Shown: one piece after another, positions 31,979 through 33,824 of the stretch
Numbering within the stretch: position 1 is the first letter of the stretch
Layout of the letters: every line of letters begins with the position of its first letter
From: Vicinamibacteria bacterium
GTDB lineage: Bacteria > Acidobacteriota > Vicinamibacteria > Fen-336
Direction: 5' to 3'
Length of the DNA: 33,824 nucleotides
NCBI GenBank assembly: GCA_023701125.1
Contig: JAMPXO010000050.1
Coordinates: 1-33,824 of the forward strand
Program-made: the position numbers and the translations under genes
Notes under the pieces: model-generated
Database searches by the model: none
The model's input: the letters and a program-made list of their open reading frames with translations, nothing else
Told to the model about the DNA's origin: nothing

Positions 31979-33721
31979 TCAAGGCTGCTCCGGGTTGCGC
32001 GGGAACTTCAGGTACGGCAGCCGTACGCGACGACCGTCGAGCGAGCGGATCTCGCTGTTGTCGACCCGCAGCGCGTCGGGCGGCTCGAAGCCCTGCGCCC
32101 CGCCGGCGGTGACCAGGTCGTTCTGCTCGACACCGTCGCCGGACACACCCAGGCCGCCGACCAGCCGGCCGGCCTTGAACAGCGGCGCCGAGCCCGGGAA
32201 CCAGGTGATGCCGTTCTGGTTGACGAACGTGCGATCGCCGCCGCGGCTCGGCCCCGGGCCCTCGGTGCAGGGGTTGAGCGTGTCGTAGACGAACAGCTCG
32301 AACCACGGCCCCGGCGTCTTCGGCGCATTGCGGTCGATGCCGGGCGGGAACAGCGGCTGGCCCCCGAAGGAAATCGTGCGCGAGGTCAGCGCCCAGCCCT
32401 GCCCGGCCGGCGGCTCGTCCCAGCCATAGCCGGCGCGCAGGGCGTAGCCACGCAACACCTCGTAGCCCTCGCGGGTCGAGAAGTAGTACGCGTTGCGGGC
32501 CTTGCTCGGCACCACGTCGACGGCGTCGAACAGCGCGTCGCCCATCCGGTACTCGGCCAGCACCTCGCCGCGCTGGTCGCTGACCGCGATGATGAAGCGC
32601 GGCGCCGCACCGCCATACGGCAGCCGCACCTGGGCGCGCGAGCGCTCGGCCTGGGCCACCGCCTGGTCGACGATGCGGCGCACGTCGACCACGTCGAGTC
32701 CGCCGGCCTCGGCGCTGCCGCGGGGCCCGATCAGGTAGCCCTCGGGTGCCTGCCGCCCGTCGCGCGGGGCGACGAGGTAGCTGCCGTCAGTGAAGCGGCC
32801 GGCCGCCGAGCCCGCGGGCCGCCGGTCGGGCGCCGCCTGCGTGAACGGCAGCCGGATGCCCTCGATGTAGATGGCGCCCGGCGGCGGAAGCGGGTTCGGC
32901 AGGTCGATGCCCGTGGTCAGGCCGCGGCCGGCGGAGAGCGCGGCGACCAGCGCCGCGAACTCCGCCCGCTCGCGGCTCACGCCCGCGACGCCGACGCCGC
33001 CGACGAGTTGCGCGCCGCGGTACAGCGGGATGCCGCCCGGGTTGATCGTCGCCTCGGCCCCGTTGTCGGTGTCGAACAGGTCGCGCTTGCCCGTCGTGAT
33101 GCCCAGCGACCAGATCGGCTGGCCGTCGAGGCCCACGATCGGTCCGCCGACCGCGCAGCCGCGGGTGTCGTCGGGCCGGCACGGCAACGGGCTCTCGCCG
33201 AACGTCCCGGCCAGCGAGCGCGGGCGCACGATCGGCGTGTTGAAGATCGCGTCGCCCGTGTCGTCGAGGGTGCAGCCGCGGTTGATGTTCTCGACGCCGT
33301 AGAGCGCGGCGTTGGGCGCATCGAAGATGCCCGGCGGGAAGTGGATGCCGCTGATGAAGCGCACCGTGCGCGACGCGAGCGGGGCCTGGTCGTTCGAGAA
33401 GTAGGCCGTGGTTCGCGCGAGCGAGACCGCGACGTCCGGCGAGCGCGGGTCCGCCTGCGGGCGAGCGTAGACGCCGAGGATGGTGCCCGCGCGGTCGACC
33501 ACCGCGACCGCCAGCGTCGGGTCGTCGAGGGCCTCGGCGGCGGCCCGCAGCACGGCCGCCACGTCGTCCGCGACCAGGATCGGCGCCGGCCCGCCCGGTC
33601 CCGCGGCGCGCGCGACGGCGGGCGCGCCGAGAGAGAACGATGGGCGGGGCGCTCCCCAGAGAACCCCGAGGGCGACCGTGACGGTGAGCAGGAGCGCGGC
33701 CGCGGAGATCGTCCTTCGCAT
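31979..33721 (-). CDS. Secreted protein with two GlcG/HbpS-type haem-binding domains
   Basis: A 580-residue exported protein with a signal peptide (MRRTISAAALLLTVTVALGV). Two GlcG/HbpS-fold (DUF336) domains are seen, about 55-300 and 345-570. Each has the typical pattern: AVAVVDRAGTILGVY / IIAVSDQRGEVLAEYRMGDA, a RTAYFSN / RNAYYFS segment, SRTVRFISG / SRTISFGGQ, and a closing GGVGVAGVSRE / GGLGVSGDGVEQND. HbpS-like proteins bind haem or act as redox sensors outside the cell. Insertions near the middle of each domain (NRGCTLDD, NPCTEGPG) have paired cysteines. The start at 33721 gives the signal peptide directly. It leads the redox operon. Confidence 0.85.
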   Translation of the reverse strand: MRRTISAAALLLTVTVALGVLWGAPRPSFSLGAPAVARAAGPGGPAPILVADDVAAVLRAAAEALDDPTLAVAVVDRAGTILGVYARPQADPRSPDVAVSLARTTAYFSNDQAPLASRTVRFISGIHFPPGIFDAPNAALYGVENINRGCTLDDTGDAIFNTPIVRPRSLAGTFGESPLPCRPDDTRGCAVGGPIVGLDGQPIWSLGITTGKRDLFDTDNGAEATINPGGIPLYRGAQLVGGVGVAGVSRERAEFAALVAALSAGRGLTTGIDLPNPLPPPGAIYIEGIRLPFTQAAPDRRPAGSAAGRFTDGSYLVAPRDGRQAPEGYLIGPRGSAEAGGLDVVDVRRIVDQAVAQAERSRAQVRLPYGGAAPRFIIAVSDQRGEVLAEYRMGDALFDAVDVVPSKARNAYYFSTREGYEVLRGYALRAGYGWDEPPAGQGWALTSRTISFGGQPLFPPGIDRNAPKTPGPWFELFVYDTLNPCTEGPGPSRGGDRTFVNQNGITWFPGSAPLFKAGRLVGGLGVSGDGVEQNDLVTAGGAQGFEPPDALRVDNSEIRSLDGRRVRLPYLKFPRNPEQP

Positions 33722-33753
33722 GGGCGCGGGATGATACTCTGCGCGCCTTCGCG
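33722..33753. promoter_or_regulatory. Short divergent gap at the head of the redox operon
   Basis: Only 32 bases separate the GlcG-domain gene from the divergent secreted-protein gene. The single AT-leaning patch, atgatact at 33731-33738, could supply a -10 element on either strand, but the space is too short for two full promoters, so promoters must reach into the flanking coding sequence. No clear Shine-Dalgarno is seen for either gene. Confidence 0.3.
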
Positions 33754-33824
33754 ATGCGGCTCCTCCCTGCACTTTCCCTGGTGCTCGCTGCCGCGGCAGC
33801 GGCCCCCGCCGCGCTCGGCTTCGA
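33754..33824 (+). CDS. N-terminus of an exported protein (3' end outside window)
   Basis: An open frame from ATG 33754 to the window edge encodes MRLLPALSLVLAAAAAAPAA, a plausible Sec signal peptide, then LGF. Only 23 residues are visible, so no function can be given. It is divergent from the redox operon. Rated cautiously because short Ala-rich frames are common in DNA of this composition. Confidence 0.5.
   Translation, partial: MRLLPALSLVLAAAAAAPAALGF

Overview
The window is a very GC-rich (by eye well above 70% G+C) bacterial chromosomal segment with 27 protein-coding genes (two cut by the window edges) and no rRNA, tRNA, insertion sequence or CRISPR array that I could see. Genes are packed tightly; many neighbours share a 4-base ATGA or GTGA stop/start overlap. 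The mix of multihaem cytochromes c, a cyclic-nucleotide-fold/ferredoxin hybrid, an NtrC-type sigma-54 activator, FHA proteins and an Ehr-type respiratory complex suggests a Gram-negative, respiratory bacterium of the Myxococcota/Desulfobacterota kind; this placement is inference from gene content only.

Layout. (1) 1-6520: accessory and housekeeping genes: the end of a 5'-3' exonuclease, a DHA2-type MFS exporter divergent from a LysR regulator, an acyltransferase-3 membrane protein convergent with an SGNH-hydrolase lipoprotein, and elbB. (2) 6609-16981, minus strand: a nine-gene operon. It opens with a degenerate receiver protein and a zinc-ribbon protein, then encodes a membrane-bound complex related to hydrogenase-4 and complex I: two tandem HyfB-like antiporter subunits, HyfC, HyfE, HyfF, a NuoC/NuoD-like large subunit with no nickel-ligating cysteines, and a fused ferredoxin/NuoB-like small subunit. 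This matches the Ehr (energy-converting hydrogenase related) class: an ion-pumping oxidoreductase that cannot be a nickel-iron hydrogenase. (3) 16982-17194: a regulatory gap with a GG-N10-GC sigma-54-like promoter and two GTGCC-N5-GGCA inverted repeats upstream of it. (4) 17195-21302, minus strand: a sigma-54 response regulator, a sensor-less histidine kinase and a membrane GGDEF/EAL protein, each overlapping the next; they probably control the Ehr operon. (5) 21301-25527, plus strand: a DevBCA/MacAB-like exporter whose ATPase carries a C-terminal GAF domain, followed by prmC, which appears to use a CTG start. (6) 25537-33721, minus strand: a six-gene redox operon: secreted double GlcG/HbpS-domain protein, tetrahaem cytochrome c, double cyclic-nucleotide-fold/four-cluster ferredoxin hybrid, cytochrome b-like membrane protein, decahaem cytochrome c with a 310-residue haem-free insert, and a triple-FHA protein. 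At the right edge a divergent secreted protein begins.

How it fits together. Region 2 looks like a quinone- or ferredoxin-linked ion pump under two-component/sigma-54 control. Region 6 looks like a transmembrane electron conduit (cytoplasmic iron-sulphur, membrane haem b, periplasmic haem c) with ligand- and phosphopeptide-sensing domains built in. The strongest candidates for an undescribed system are the region 6 module and the Ehr operon with its duplicated pump subunit and its promoter architecture.
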